The notes under the pieces were generated by a model. That model made no database searches. It was not told where the DNA came from and saw nothing but the letters and a program-made list of their open reading frames with translations. Shown here piece after piece: positions 1-11,648 of a stretch of DNA of 64,000 nucleotides. How positions within the stretch are numbered: the stretch's first letter is position 1; the number at the start of each line of letters is the position of its first letter. This DNA comes from Viola odorata. Taxonomy: Eukaryota; Streptophyta; Magnoliopsida; Malpighiales; Violaceae. The stretch is taken from assembly GCA_963691705.1 (NCBI GenBank), contig OY829542.1:61404427-61468426 (forward strand), in the 5' to 3' direction. Both the position numbers and the translations under genes were made by a program.

Positions 1-936
1 ATATCAATTATAAATGTTAACAATAATTTGGCTTTCGATTTAAAGATAATTGTAGTTCAAACTTAAAACCTTGTAATTTGTTTGCAATGTTAATTAGATT
101 CTTTGATATTTTATTGATTCAGATTTTATAAATTGAGGTGGTTTTCGAAATCGAACCTGGTTATATCCATGAAATACTACACAAATGGTTTTTTTAAGAA
201 GCTATCTTGATTAATTTTAACTATATAAATGAGTATTTAAGTATTTTTTTCTTCTTCTACAAATATAAATATGCAATATATACGGGGGAAAATTATTGAA
301 AATCCTACAGGATAATCTTGTTATTTTTCCTAGGGGTTGGGTGATCTCTCTGTTTTATTATATGAGGTTGGGTTTAGTTAGCTATGGGATCGGTTTGTGA
401 TCCTTCTAACTTTTGTTTATTTTAAGGTCGGAGTTGGATTGTTTCATTAGTGCTGAGTAAAAAGCAACAGTCTGTTTCTGTTTATTAATAATTACTTTGG
501 TGTAAGGTATTTTTCTGTTCTAGCTGGGTCGTGGATGGGGGGTGTGTTGAGCAGGTGTGAAATAGGCGAGCGAGCGGCGTAATAGAGCCAAATACAGCAT
601 GAGGTTTTCAGGCCACGTTTGTTTTCACCTTGTACAAGCGCGCGCCATCTGGTATCTCATGCACCAACACCTGTAAAGACTTGCTTTTTTATGGAAGCAA
701 CCGACAATGTAGAAACAAAATGAACATCACACCATTTCTAATTAATTTCTGGTTACATAAAAATTCAAACATTTTTATTAATTTTTATACTAAAATTAAG
801 TACGTGTAATTTTCACATTTATTTTGTAATTATTTATTCAAATAAAAATAATATTATAAACTAATTTAATACTAACAATACTAAATAAATTTAATACTAT
901 ATAACTATAGTTGTGTGCATCATGTATATGTGACAG
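1..936. other. AT-rich non-coding DNA upstream of the first gene
   Basis: No convincing exon is visible on either strand. The sequence is AT-rich with a more GC-balanced patch near 540-700. A splice-acceptor-like TGTGACAG lies at 929-936, directly before the first clear coding exon, and an in-frame TGA overlaps it at 931-933. The true 5' exon of the following gene is therefore either far upstream, outside the window, or lost. I could not find it here. Confidence 0.5.
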
Positions 937-1950
937 ATTCTGGCATTGCTGAACGACATCCCAGCCACTTCAAGAAAGTACCAATTTGCGATGGCAATGG
1001 CTGACAAAATCATGGATGGCAACTTCGCGGAGGGTCACGCGGAGCTCGTACAAGTCAATCGGATAGCTCTCTCTTCTGCCTTCAATCGCACGTTAATCCT
1101 TCTCTGTCGCGCCCTCAAAGACCCTAATTCATCGGACAATATTTATGGCGCGTTGGCAACACGCGTCATCAAACTCCTTCCAATGGGATCCCGCATTACA
1201 TCATACGTGAAGGGCTTCAAGCACGCGGTTGGTGCTGTGTTGGACACGGTTCGAAACGGGCTGGAGAACCAGGGGAACGGGAGACGTAGAGCTAAGTTTA
1301 TTGAGGGGGCAGAAGACGTGGTGGCGGAAAAGTTGGCACAGGAATTGCTTTGGATGACACACAAGCTTAGGGCTTATGGAGCTGTGGATGAAGCTTTGAT
1401 ACAGTGGAGTTGTTCTTATGGTCTTGCTTCTCTCTCACACATTGCTAACCCTAGAGTACAAGGCTACATTCTCAGGATTTCAGGTGATCTTTTAAATCGA
1501 CCTCTTCTCATACTTTTTAGTTATGAAAAGCGCTGTCATCTACCGGGTCAGACTAATTATATGTTTTGTATTGCAAATAAAACTGTCCTTAAATTAAGCT
1601 GTCCCGTTCTAATTTTGGTGCTAATTGATTGATGTGCAGCTATATTGATTGGAGATCTGACCGGAGATATTGTAGTTTCAACGCAAGTGAAGTTCGGGTT
1701 GCTAGCGTACTGGCTACCGTTGTTTGTGCATGCGGATAACGGACTAGCAGGTCCGTTCTTGACGAGTTTTGAGAAGTTGAAAGTTGAAAGAGCAATGGAT
1801 GAGGTGATCTCAACCTTACCGGCGATGGATCAAGAAATAATTTTGACAAGTTGGGTACAAGATTTTGCGGTGTCTGCCTCCGAATGGCCGAATCTCCAAG
1901 TCGCTTATGATCGGTGGTGTCAGTCTACTCGTGAGCTTGCCGCCATATGA
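937..1950 (+). CDS. 5'-partial gene, plant protein of unknown family
   Basis: Two exons are visible, 937-1483 and 1640-1950, joined by a GT-AG intron (1484-1639). They give 285 residues in a clean frame ending at TGA 1948. The encoded part is mostly helical and soluble. It contains the stretch AEKLAQELLWMTHKLRAYGAVD..., then GLASLSHIANPRVQGY across the exon end, and a C-terminus with WVQDFAVSASEWPNLQVAYDRWCQ. No signal peptide, membrane segment or catalytic motif is visible. There is no ATG at the start: the reading frame is closed by a TGA at 931-933 just before an acceptor AG, so at least one 5' exon is missing. I do not recognise the family by name. It could be an intact gene with its start left of the window, or a 5'-truncated pseudogene, but the lack of internal stops and the good intron favour a functional coding part. 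Confidence 0.7.
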
Positions 1951-3070
1951 CCATTTTATTGCTCTACGTACCTTCTATATAATTTTTACCTATACATGCT
2001 TTAACTTTAAGATGCGCCCATGGACTACGCGAATGTTGTAAAACTCATTTCATTTCCCCAGTTTGTATAATATTTCCAGTATTTTTTTTAAAAATATTTT
2101 TAACAATTAATGTATGATTAACGTCGATGGTTTTTGCCCCTTCTTGCACACTCGGGATTGAACGGATTAAATCATCGTTAAGGTTGCCTTCGGTATAAAA
2201 AAGAACAAAAATTAAAATAAAATAAAAACATAGATCCTTAAATTGTAATTAGGGGTACCTCACCACTCGGTATCTCTGCATACGAAAAATTAATACGTAT
2301 CAATAACTAAATTATTAAAAAATTTTAACTGTTAAATTGTAATTTTTTAAAAATTATAAATTTTAGAATGGGCCAAGTGGAAAAGTTGTGAATTTAAAAA
2401 ATACTGTTTTTGGTGCACAATAAATAACTTTTTCGTAGGGATTCTTACTGTTCATAATACTTGTAATTTTATCTTTTCCGAATCATATATTTTGTGCAAA
2501 TGACAATTTTTTTTATGCATCAACCAAATTTGAAGATGTGGTAATTTGAGTGGAAATTAGGAGTAAAAATGAAATAATGTGGAATAAAATAAAATCAAAA
2601 ATCATTATTTTACAGATTTTTACTATCCCAGAACGTCATTTATTTTAATCCGGAGGGAATATATATATACTTTTTTTTTCTTTAAAAATAAATAGAGCCC
2701 ACGTTATCTCAACAGGTTGGGCTTATAAGAAAGAGCCTATGGGCCTACGCTATCTTTTTTCCTTTTTTGAATGACGGGTTGGTCGGTGAAGTTCAATTGC
2801 CCACCGATTCCCTTTGTTTTTTTTTTTTAAATCTCCCAAATTTTCATAAATCCAATCCCTCCTTATTTCCGCTTCTCTCCAAGTCCAATCAATCATTCCT
2901 CTTTTCCCCAATATATTTCAGATTCCTCCTCAAGTTTTCCAAAATTCGACCCAAACCCGCACGCCAAAAACCCGGCCGATCCCTTCCTTCCCATAGACTC
3001 CAGAAACCCACCACCATTAACACCACCGATTACGTCGGCGGCGGCTTTTGTTTTCTAATTCACCGACTTA
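1951..3070. other. Intergenic region and RING gene leader
   Basis: AT-rich spacer. At about 2645-2662 there is a TCCGGAGGGA-type end next to a TA-rich run, typical of a decayed Stowaway-like MITE terminus. From about 2700 to 3070 the composition turns C/T-rich, as expected for a plant 5' UTR, ahead of the ATG at 3071. No separate gene is seen. Confidence 0.45.
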
Positions 3071-5726
3071 ATGGAGAACAGCAACAATACCAAACCAGTC
3101 CCCGAAGCAGAACCCAAGAATAACTCCGAACCACAAGAGCAAGAACAAGGAGAAACCCCTAATCAGAGTTCCTTGACTGGCGATGGCGGTGGCAGTGGCG
3201 GAGTAGCGGACGAGGCCCTTCCCCCTCCACTTCAGCAGCAGTCCTCCAGGAGAACTCCTTTCACTAACCTGAGTCAGGTCGATGCTGACCTAGCCCTTGC
3301 CCGCGCCCTTCAAGAACAGGTAATAATTTAATTAACTCATCCTGTTAATTCGGCTAATTCGATGTTAATTAGTTGTTTTCTTGATTCTTGAGTAGGAAAG
3401 AGCATATATGATGTTAAGAATGGGCAACGACGGGAGTGAATACGGAAGCTGGGATGCCGGGAGTTACTTGCATGATGAAGAAGATGAGGACGATGATGAT
3501 GATAGTTTTGGTGATCCTGATCATGGTCATGGTAACGGGGGGGATGAGGATGACACGGATGTTGATGATCGTAATGATGTAGATGCATTTGACGCACATG
3601 CTCATGCTGAGGCTGGCATTGATGAAGATGAAGATGAAGATGACGATGATGAGGATGATGATGATGAAGAGGAGGATGATAACCCAGGAGTTGAGTTTGA
3701 TCCTGCCTTGTTTTCTAGTGACGAGGCATATGCTAGAGCTTTGCAGGATGCTGAAGAGAGAGAGATGGCTTCTAGACTGTTTGCCCTTGCTGGTTTACAT
3801 GATAGTGAGTGATCCTGCTGTGGACTATTTCTATTTTAGCATTTCTCCGAGTGTGTTTGGTATGCCCGTGTTGATTAACTGTTTGCAGTTGCAGGAGAAG
3901 CTGAGGATATGGACGAGCATGGTGGTAACTCTCAGGTATGCCATGTTTGCTTGTTGGTACAGCTGTTTCAGTAATTTACTTGTGTGTGTTTCTTTTTGGC
4001 AATGCATGTTTACTAGGATATGAATAGATGACACTTGTACCTAAGACATTGTAGTTATCATGATTCTAGAATTTGGTGTAGGCAGAACAGAACTTTAAAC
4101 TGGTGCGATTATCTTTCATTATCCTTGAGTTTTTTGCTCCCCCCCCCCCCCCCCCCCCCCCCCACCCACCCACCCACCCAATATAGGTCAAAGCCTCAAA
4201 CTGGCTCTTCATCAAGAATGTGCTTAAAACTGTGGTTTAACTAGACTGTATGCCTTAAAAGTTGTCACAAGAGGGACTAAAATAATTCGTCACCAAAGAA
4301 ATGGTTGCGTGTGCAGTCCCTATGTAAAATACAGTGCTCTTTTTTTGCATGATCATTGAGTAGAGTTTTAGTTTAGCATGGAAGCTTTAATATAAGTCCT
4401 TCATAATGCTATTCCAATAGAGCAGCTACCTATTGCTCTTTTTCTCTCTATATTTAATATATTTGCAGAATGTATTGTCAGCTTCCTTATTGAAGGAGAT
4501 CTCTCTCTCTATTAATTTGAAATTTCAATTACCGTATCATTCTGTTAAAGATTATCTGCATGGCATGTAAATTGGATCAGTGACAGTGATTATGAACCCA
4601 CTCCTCATTTATCTTAAATGCTCTGCACTTCAAGATTCATGCTTGAATGTTACAATGCGCTGCATTCTGAGCTAGTGAATTTGTCATCTATGTATGCATC
4701 TTATTTTCTTTTGGAACAGGACACATGGGAGGAAGTTGATCCAGATGAGCTGTCATACGAGGTAAAGCCTTTGATCAGGATACATGGGAGTAGGTTGTTT
4801 TAGATGAACTCTCATACCATGTTCTGCTTTCCTTCACATTTTGTATGATTCAATATGATAGGAGTTGCTGGCATTAGGAGAAGTTGTTGGAACGGAAAGC
4901 AGAGGGCTCTCAGCTGATAAAATTGCTTTGCTGCCTTCCATAAAGTACAAGGCAGGAAGCATTCAGAGTGGAAGCAACTATTCGTAAGTCCAGAATCTTA
5001 ATTTGATTTAAATTGACCTATTATGACAACTAAGTTTTTGTGGGCATGTATTCCAGCTGTGTCATTTGTCGTTTGGATTATGAGGAGGATGAGGCTCTAA
5101 CATTGCTTTCTTGCAAGCATTCCTACCACTCAGAGTGCATAAACAATTGGTTAAAAATAAACAAGGTACATATCCAGTTCAGTTGTAATGTATAGTAGTT
5201 GTTGTTAATACTTGAGTGTTATGTTTGTCAAAAACCCTATCAATCCAACATATCATCTTCTAGAGTTCTAGTTCCTGAACTTTTTTGACTATTTCTCTTT
5301 ATTCTGTGGGAACGAACTGGATGTTTGTGCTACAACTATTTGCTATGCTTCAGACAAGGTTGTAGTATCTAAACAAACTGTTTTACTTTCCTGTTGACTA
5401 TAATCCGAAGGTGTTGTCCTTAGCATTCTGTCAGAATCACTGCTTTTTGCTTCACGATACCACACCAGATGAATCCATAACACCTCTTGTGTATTTGATA
5501 TGTTTTATTTAAACTTACGAAGCAAAGAATAAGAGAAGATGTTCCTGGCATTTTTTCTAGCTAGAAAGATTTATTCTTACGCTTACATAGTACTATTTGC
5601 TTAGCTTATTTGTTTCGTAGTTTTGCTCTCATATATGATGATGAAACTCTTACACCCTCTATAACTTTATGGTTGCAGGTCTGCCCTGTTTGTAGCGCTG
5701 AGGTCTCCACCTCTGGACACAGCTAG
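3071..5726 (+). CDS. RING-H2 E3 ubiquitin ligase, BIG BROTHER-like
   Basis: Seven exons: 3071-3319, 3396-3804, 3889-3935, 4720-4761, 4862-4983, 5057-5165 and 5679-5726. All junctions are GT-AG and the sum is 1026 nt (341 aa). The N-terminus is Gln/Pro/Gly-rich and disordered. Residues about 100-190 are an extremely acidic Asp/Glu run encoded by GAT/GAA repeats. The motif SDEAYARALQDAEERE follows. Then come the conserved WEEVDPDELSYEELLALGE block and a C-terminal RING-H2 finger from about residue 291: CVIC, a Cys at SCKHSYHSEC with two His, and CPVC. This layout (an EELLALGE block before a C-terminal C3H2C3 RING) is that of BIG BROTHER/BB-related E3 ligases, which limit organ growth. Ubiquitin transfer is inferred from the family. 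Exon 3 has two in-frame acceptors six bases apart (3889 or 3895), so two protein forms differing by two residues are possible. Confidence 0.88.
4139..4180 (+). repeat. Poly-C tract plus (CCCA)n in a RING gene intron
   Basis: An uninterrupted run of about 25 C is followed by five CCCA-type units, inside intron 3 of the RING gene (3936-4719). The complementary G-run could form a G-quadruplex and the C-rich strand an i-motif. Homopolymers of this length are also prone to assembly error. Confidence 0.9.
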
Positions 5727-6356
5727 TTTTTGGTGGGCCAACCGCTTGTGCAACTCAAGTTGGTGCACTAGACTGGCCCTTGCTTTGTTGTAGTAAAATA
5801 CGGCCATTTACATTTATTCTAGTTTTCCATATATATATATATATATATAAACCATAAAAGTACGTTGTTGTTGTCTTATTTTTTGGCATTTAATTTTAAT
5901 GAAACAAGGATGGTATTCAGTTCCTATTTCTTCTTTTCTTCCTGAAAATCTTTGCTGTCTTCTTTTTTTGTGAATGAAGATTTCTTGGCTTTCCTAATGG
6001 TGACCTGGTGAAAATACGCAGAAGATGTCGTCGGACTGGTGTGTGTATGACCAAGTAAAATAATTCTATGGCCGGGACTGGTACTTACGTCCCCGTAATC
6101 CAAGCTCGTGACTTCGATTATATATGCTTTTATTGTAAGGAGGAAGAAATTGGAGACACGTGTTTAGACTGATATATTGAAGTAAACTAATCGAACCCGG
6201 TTGACCTTTAGAAAAAAAACAATGTTGACCCCGTCTCTTTCCCGGTTCACTCCTGATCCCTTCGCGTTAACGTCAGGCCGGGTATAAAAAAAAGCTTAGT
6301 ACAGAATGACTGTTTGTTTTGGAAAGCCCGAAGCCGCATCCCTCCGTTGTAGATGA
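5727..6356. other. RING 3' UTR and PPR promoter
   Basis: It holds an (AT)n run at about 5829-5849 and ordinary AT-rich spacer. An upstream out-of-frame ATG occurs near 6306. No additional gene is seen. The PPR gene begins after a 630-bp gap on the same strand. Confidence 0.5.
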
Positions 6357-7976
6357 ATGCATTCTTTGATAGCAAGAGATACCACCAATTTATGTCGGAA
6401 TTTGTCCGTCGTCCTTGACAATCTGAGGTCAATGTTAGAACTGCAGCAAGTTCATGCTCTAGGAATCGCTTTAGGCCTTTCACAAGATGACCCTTTCATG
6501 TCAAAAATCCTCTCTTTCACTGCTCTGTCTGGTTCAGGTGACATGAATTACTCTTACCGGATTCTCTCACACCTCTCAAACCCAACAATCTTCAACTGGA
6601 ACACCATCATCAGAGGCTACTCACATAGCAAAAACCCAAACAAGTCATTGTCAGTTTTTGTCCACATGACTAGGCTTGGTCTATCACCAGACTACTTAAC
6701 ATATCCATTCCTTGTCAAGGCCTCAGCTCATCTTTCGAAGAGGGAACTCGGGATGTCAATCCATGGTCACATTACAAAAACTGGGAACGAGTTGGATCGG
6801 TTTGTCGCCAATTCTTTGATTCATATGTACGCCTCCTGTGGAGATATTGTGGGCGCACGCAAGGTGTTCGATGGAATGCCTGTTAAGAACTCGGTTTCAT
6901 GGAATTCCATGGTGGATGGGTATGCCAAGTGTAGGAATATGGTTCTGGCGCATGAATTGTTTGATCTGATGCCTGAGAAGGATGTTGTGTCATGGAGTTC
7001 TTTGATTGACGGGTATGTTAAAAGTGGGAATTATGGGGATGCTATGGCGGTTTTTGAGAAGATGAGGAGTCAGGGTCCTAAGGCTAATGAGGTCACTATG
7101 GTGAGTGTTCTATGTGCCTGTGCTCATTTGGGGGCACTTGATAAAGGGAGGATGATGCATCAGTATATGATCGATAACTTCTTGCAGTTAAATCTGGTTC
7201 TGCGAACTTCTCTCGTCGATATGTATGCGAAATGTGGGACAGTTGAGGAAGCTCTCGCAGTCTTTCGCGGGCTTCCGATAGGTCTGAGTGATGTGTTACT
7301 TTGGAACGCTATGATTGGGGGGTTCGCAATGCATGGTCTGGTGAAGGAGTCGCTTGATTTGTTTACAGAAATGCAAACGGGTGGAATTAAACCAGATGAG
7401 ATCACATTCTTGAACATGTTGAGCGCTTGTGCTCATGCTGGATTGGTAAAGGAAGCCTGGCATTTCTTCCAGTGCCTTGGTGAGCATGGCATGACTCCTA
7501 AAACAGAACATTATGCTTGTATGGTGGATGTTATGGCTCGTGCCGGACAAGTAACAGAAGCATATCAGTTTTTGTGTCGAATGCCGGTGGAACCAACAGC
7601 GTCGATGTTAGGTGCTCTACTTAGCGGGTGCATGAATCATGGGAGATTAGATCTCGCGGAGATGGTAGGAAGGAAGCTTGTTGAATTAGAGCCTGATCAT
7701 GATGGCAGGTACGTTGGATTATCAAATGCTTATGCCGCTGTGAGACGCTGGGATGAAGCGAGAGGCATGAGAGAAGCCATGGAGAGGAGAGGGGTGAAGA
7801 AATCTCCCGGGCATAGTTTCCTTGAGATGTCTGGGAGTCCTCATAAATTCATTGCACATGATAGATCCCATCCAAATACGGATCAAATTTATAGAATGCT
7901 ATGTTTTATTTTTAGCCAAATGAAACCTTTTGCTCCTCATGAAAGTCTAGAATATTGTCAAATGTTTGAAGAATAA
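6357..7976 (+). CDS. Pentatricopeptide repeat protein, PLS class, E subgroup
   Basis: A single intronless ORF of 539 residues, as is normal for plant PPR genes. About ten P/L/S-type repeats run from about residue 30 to 430. They are recognisable by recurring units such as NSLIHMYASCGDIVGARKVF, SWNSMVDGYAKC, SWSSLIDGYVKSG and TSLVDMYAKCG. The C-terminal part has the E/E+ hallmarks (LGALLSGCMNHGRLDLAE, then RRGVKKSPGHSFLE) and stops after an SHPNTDQIY stretch without a DYW deaminase domain. Proteins of this type bind organellar RNA in a sequence-specific way. E-class members usually act in C-to-U editing with a DYW partner supplied in trans. From memory it most resembles the Arabidopsis protein encoded at At5g08305. 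A target RNA cannot be read from the sequence. Confidence 0.92.
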   Translation: MHSLIARDTTNLCRNLSVVLDNLRSMLELQQVHALGIALGLSQDDPFMSKILSFTALSGSGDMNYSYRILSHLSNPTIFNWNTIIRGYSHSKNPNKSLSVFVHMTRLGLSPDYLTYPFLVKASAHLSKRELGMSIHGHITKTGNELDRFVANSLIHMYASCGDIVGARKVFDGMPVKNSVSWNSMVDGYAKCRNMVLAHELFDLMPEKDVVSWSSLIDGYVKSGNYGDAMAVFEKMRSQGPKANEVTMVSVLCACAHLGALDKGRMMHQYMIDNFLQLNLVLRTSLVDMYAKCGTVEEALAVFRGLPIGLSDVLLWNAMIGGFAMHGLVKESLDLFTEMQTGGIKPDEITFLNMLSACAHAGLVKEAWHFFQCLGEHGMTPKTEHYACMVDVMARAGQVTEAYQFLCRMPVEPTASMLGALLSGCMNHGRLDLAEMVGRKLVELEPDHDGRYVGLSNAYAAVRRWDEARGMREAMERRGVKKSPGHSFLEMSGSPHKFIAHDRSHPNTDQIYRMLCFIFSQMKPFAPHESLEYCQMFEE

Positions 7977-8506
7977 TTATTGTTTTCGTATTAAACTTAT
8001 TGATTATATAAGTTAAAAACTTTTGGTTGCACTATTAAATTGATTTAATTTATGTAATTAATTTGAAATTATAATTTATGTTATGAAATTTGAAATTATT
8101 TATTTATTTAATTTTATATTTATAATCATAAATTATTTATTTTAATAAAATAAAAAAAATACTAATAAAAAAATTATTATTCATTTCATCTGAATATTAT
8201 CAATTATGACAGGTTGATGTTTTTTCTTGGTAGGAGCAGGGCCGAAGCCCAGAAACAGAACTAAACTAGTCCAACAGATCTTTGCGGTACAAAACCAGCC
8301 CAATCAGTAAATAAAAGATCTTTCACATCTTCTTCTGCAACTGGTTTGACTCGGGAAAATCTACAGAGGTAGGTATGCTCTTAAATCGGATGTGAGCTTT
8401 CTGGAAAAGGAATGTGTGTATCTGTTACTTCTGGTTGATAAAGTATGTATGTTATGTTGTTGTAGGGGTGATTGGAAGGATTCAGAGTTTAAGGTTGTAA
8501 CTCTCG
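7977..8506. other. PPR 3' flank and CTF7 promoter/leader
   Basis: AT-rich up to about 8200, then more balanced sequence that is probably the CTF7 5' UTR. A GT...AG pair (about 8370 to 8465) could mark a leader intron, but nothing in the sequence proves it. Confidence 0.4.
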
Positions 8507-10615
8507 ATGCAATCCAAAATAAGCTCCTTCTTCAAGCCTCCTCCGTCAACAAATCCACCTCCAACTGTCAACGGTGCTGCTGAGGACGGGTTAGCAGCTT
8601 GGTTGAATACCCACCACCAAATCATCAACACTTACAAGCGTAGAACTCCAAAATCACCTATTGGGTATGCTAATCTCCTTTAAGTTGATCATTTCCCCCT
8701 TTGAATTTGTGTCAATTCCAATATTCTTTGTGTGGTTTTTCCTTTTTAAAAGAAATTTCTTATTGAGTATTTTGAGTTTGCCAATGCGTTGTGCTGCTGG
8801 TGTTCTGTAACTTCAGTTCATATCTCGGCCAAGCTGTGACTTGAAACTAGGGCTTAGCCTTCCCTTGCTTTATGGGTCACTCTAGTCTCCATTTTGTTTC
8901 TCTTATTGTTGAATTTCTTGTGGGTGTTTTGTGAAAGAAGAAGTCAAGTCAATGGGGAACAAAGACCTAATACAATAGCAAAACCAATGTCAAAGGATGC
9001 ATGTTCTGGAAAAGTGCTTAACAAGAAGAGAAGTTATGCACAGTTCCATTTGGACTTGGGTCAATCAGATTTTAATCTTCATACCTGTCCCACATGTGGT
9101 GCTAAGTATGCTCCAGGTGAGGAACGTGATGAAAAGGAGCATAAAACATTTCATAAGAATTACACCCATGGAATTCCATTCAAGGTTAACTTCTGTTATG
9201 TTTCTTTCACTTGTTTCAATTACTTTGTTTTGTTAATTTTAATGATTCTTTTCTTGGCTAATTGTTAATTGGGTGTATAGGTTTTGCGGAATGAAAGGGT
9301 AATTCATATGCCTTGTAATGAAGGAGGGCGTGTTGTTTTGGTCTTAGATAGTGACCCTCCTGCTCAGCGAAATAAGGTGTGCCCATTTTGCACTTTTTCT
9401 TTTTCAATTCTTGGGTTGGATTTATTGCAATTATAATATAACTGGCCAATTTTTGCCCTGGTCTGCTTGTTCTTGTAATGTTGGAGCTTGTATAGTTTTT
9501 TTCCTTTTAGGACGCAAAGCTTAGCCCTCCCTACTTTGCATAGAGCATTGTTTGAACTACAATCTCATTGCTTGAATGTTGAGTAGTTAACCATAAAGTA
9601 TTAATTGTGAGACTAATTTTGCTTGCAGGTACAAGATGTTATAAGGATGATAGAAATTGAGCTTGGAGATGGATGGATTTTTCATAAGCTCTGTCAGGTA
9701 ATTTAACTTCTTAACAATTCCTTGAACTATAATTAAGCTACAGATCTTTTTATTCTGGAAACTCTTATTCTGCTTTCAATGCTACAACTTCTTCAATTTG
9801 GATGTCTCTAGGTCTTAGCAAAGTTTTCCTTGTAGTTTGAGCGATTGAATAGCTCTCATGTTCGTTTCTAGTGTTGCTTTCAAGTGGCATATATGGTTTT
9901 GTAGACAAATTTGGTAGGTTCTGAGTGAGACAGGGTTTGGCTTTCATTTACCACACACTTACGGCGTATGTGTGCAGGTATATCTATTTATTTCTGCCCA
10001 GAGAGTTACTGGCTGTGTTGTTGCTGAACCGATAAAAGAAGCATTCGAGTTACTTTCGTGCACAACTGATAGAGGATCAACTGATGTTACCAAGAAGAAG
10101 GATTCCAGACTAAGATCAACCGCTCTCCGATTTGGAGAAATCGTCTTACAGAGGGAAGTTGCAAAAAACACCCCTTATGTTAATTCTTCTGAGATGTTGG
10201 ATCAGAAGAACAGTGGAGCTCTCATCTGCAAGGAGGAAGCTGTACCTGCTGTCTGTGGCATTAGAGTGATTTGGGTCACTCCCTCTAACCGAAGAAAACG
10301 CATTGCAACCCAATTACTTGATGCTGTGAGGTAAATTTCTGACATGGATTCCTGTGTTTTGAGTCTGTTTTCATTGTACATCTTCTTGCGCCAGACTGAT
10401 TTTGCTGTTGATGTTTGCTTACTCATTTGAGCTCCAGAAGTGATTAGGTTAATCTTTTTCTTTACTGCTGCAGGAGAAGTTTTAGCACAGGTTCTGTTCT
10501 TGAGCAATCTCAGTTGGCGTTCTCTCCACCAACATCAGCAGGAACAGCATTGGCATCTAGCTATGTGGGCACGACATCATTTTTGTTGTATAAGCCTAGG
10601 GCTACAGAAAGCTGA
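8507..10615 (+). CDS. CTF7: Cohesin acetyltransferase CTF7/ECO1 (ESCO family)
   Basis: Six exons: 8507-8664, 8938-9184, 9281-9376, 9629-9697, 9978-10330 and 10474-10615. They total 1065 nt, 354 aa, close to the usual plant length. Residues 2-9 (QSKISSFF) form a textbook PIP box (Q-x-x-I-x-x-F-F) for PCNA. A C2H2 zinc finger follows (C103, C106, H121, H125). The GNAT core includes [20 protein letters not shown], the acetyl-CoA-binding RRK-x-IA motif of ESCO enzymes, and a C-terminal [18 protein letters not shown] block. Family knowledge: ECO1/CTF7 acetylates SMC3 during S phase to establish sister-chromatid cohesion, recruited to forks by PCNA. The start is fixed by the PIP box at the N-terminus. 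Exon 2 has two in-frame acceptors three bases apart (8938 or 8941). It runs convergently towards the MADS-box gene. Confidence 0.93.
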
Positions 10616-10789
10616 TGCTCCAGTTTCGGATGATTAGAAAGATGTGTGAGCTCCAGAGATTCAACTGTTTCGTAATTAGACTATCATGTCTTTGCAGATA
10701 GTTCTTGGGAAGGGAATATACAAAGCGTGCAATTTGTACACAGATAATCTGGTATAGTTACAAAATGTAGTTGATGATAACATGATCTT

Positions 10790-11037
10790 CTCCCTCCTTT
10801 ATTTTATAATTGTCAAATTAACAAAAATTACACATACTAAGAAAACTCTAATAAAAGGCTAATTGTTGTCTTGAAAAATGAAAAAACTGTAATTATTCCT
10901 CGTATTAACCGATAAAAAAATAGGTATTAATGAGTAATTATTCCAAATTTTCAATGGATATTTTTAAATATGTAATTGGACAACTTTTTAAAAATATTTC
11001 TTTCTCAAATCAGTCACATATAAAATAACGGAGGGAG
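10790..11037. mobile_element. Stowaway-like MITE
   Basis: Starts CTCCCTCCTTTATTTTATAA and ends with the complementary TTATTTTAT...GGAGGGAG type terminus. The right side is followed by TA; the left TA is not preserved (TT). Length 248 bp, no coding capacity. The terminus matches the CTCCCTCC family seen elsewhere in this window. Confidence 0.65.
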
Positions 11038-11330
11038 TACGTTTTAGTAATAAATAAATATTGATTTAAATGAGTAAATTCACCCTTGCGTTTGTAAATC
11101 GTTTTCAAATTGCTCCTTGCGTTTGTGAAATCCACTATTTGCTCCTACATTTGTCAACATTGACTCAATTAAGCTCCTCAACAATTTTTTTTCTATATTT
11201 TTTGTGTTGCTAAGTAGAATAAAAATGATTTTAAAAATTAAAAGTAGGTCAATTTGAATTCATGGGCTTAATTGAGTTAATATGTACAAGCACAATGTCA
11301 AATAAAAGATTTCTAAAACGCAAAGTGCTC
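10868..11330. repeat. Dispersed repeat, copy 1 (partner 30988-31449)
   Basis: About 460 bp align almost continuously with 30988-31449 in the same orientation. They share the stretches around AGTAAATTCACCCTTGCGTT and AAATAAAAGATTTCTAAAAC. The shared part starts inside the MITE at 10790-11037 and runs beyond it, so a larger block was copied, not the MITE alone. Confidence 0.75.
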
Positions 11331-11648
11331 AGATTTGAAAATATGAAATGCAATTTACTTGATACAAAATATGTAAAAGAAAAAATATACTTGATTAATT
11401 AATTGGAAGGAAAAAAATGTAATATACTTAAAAAGAATGGAAAAAGATATTAAATAAACTTGAATTTAACATGATAAAATACACAATTGAATATATAATT
11501 CATTGGTGTTTGATAAACTAATTAATTAAAAACAAGATAAAATAAAAGCAGTACTCTAGCAAAGCATAGCATATATATATACTAGCTTATACTAGTAATT
11601 AAGAGAAAACAATATCCATTGGAATTTCAATACTCCTTGATTACTAGA

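Larger units (their letters stand above)
10616..11648. other. Convergent intergenic space with MITE and dispersed repeat
   Basis: Between the 3' ends of CTF7 (+) and the MADS-box gene (-). It contains a MITE-like element (10790-11037) and a dispersed repeat shared with 30988-31449 (separate entries). The rest is AT-rich with no ORF of interest. Confidence 0.6.

Noticed and set aside
3583..4023. Met/Arg-rich open frame overlapping the RING gene
   Set aside because: Shadow frame of the GAT-repeat exon; it reads through a good donor and has no plausible composition.
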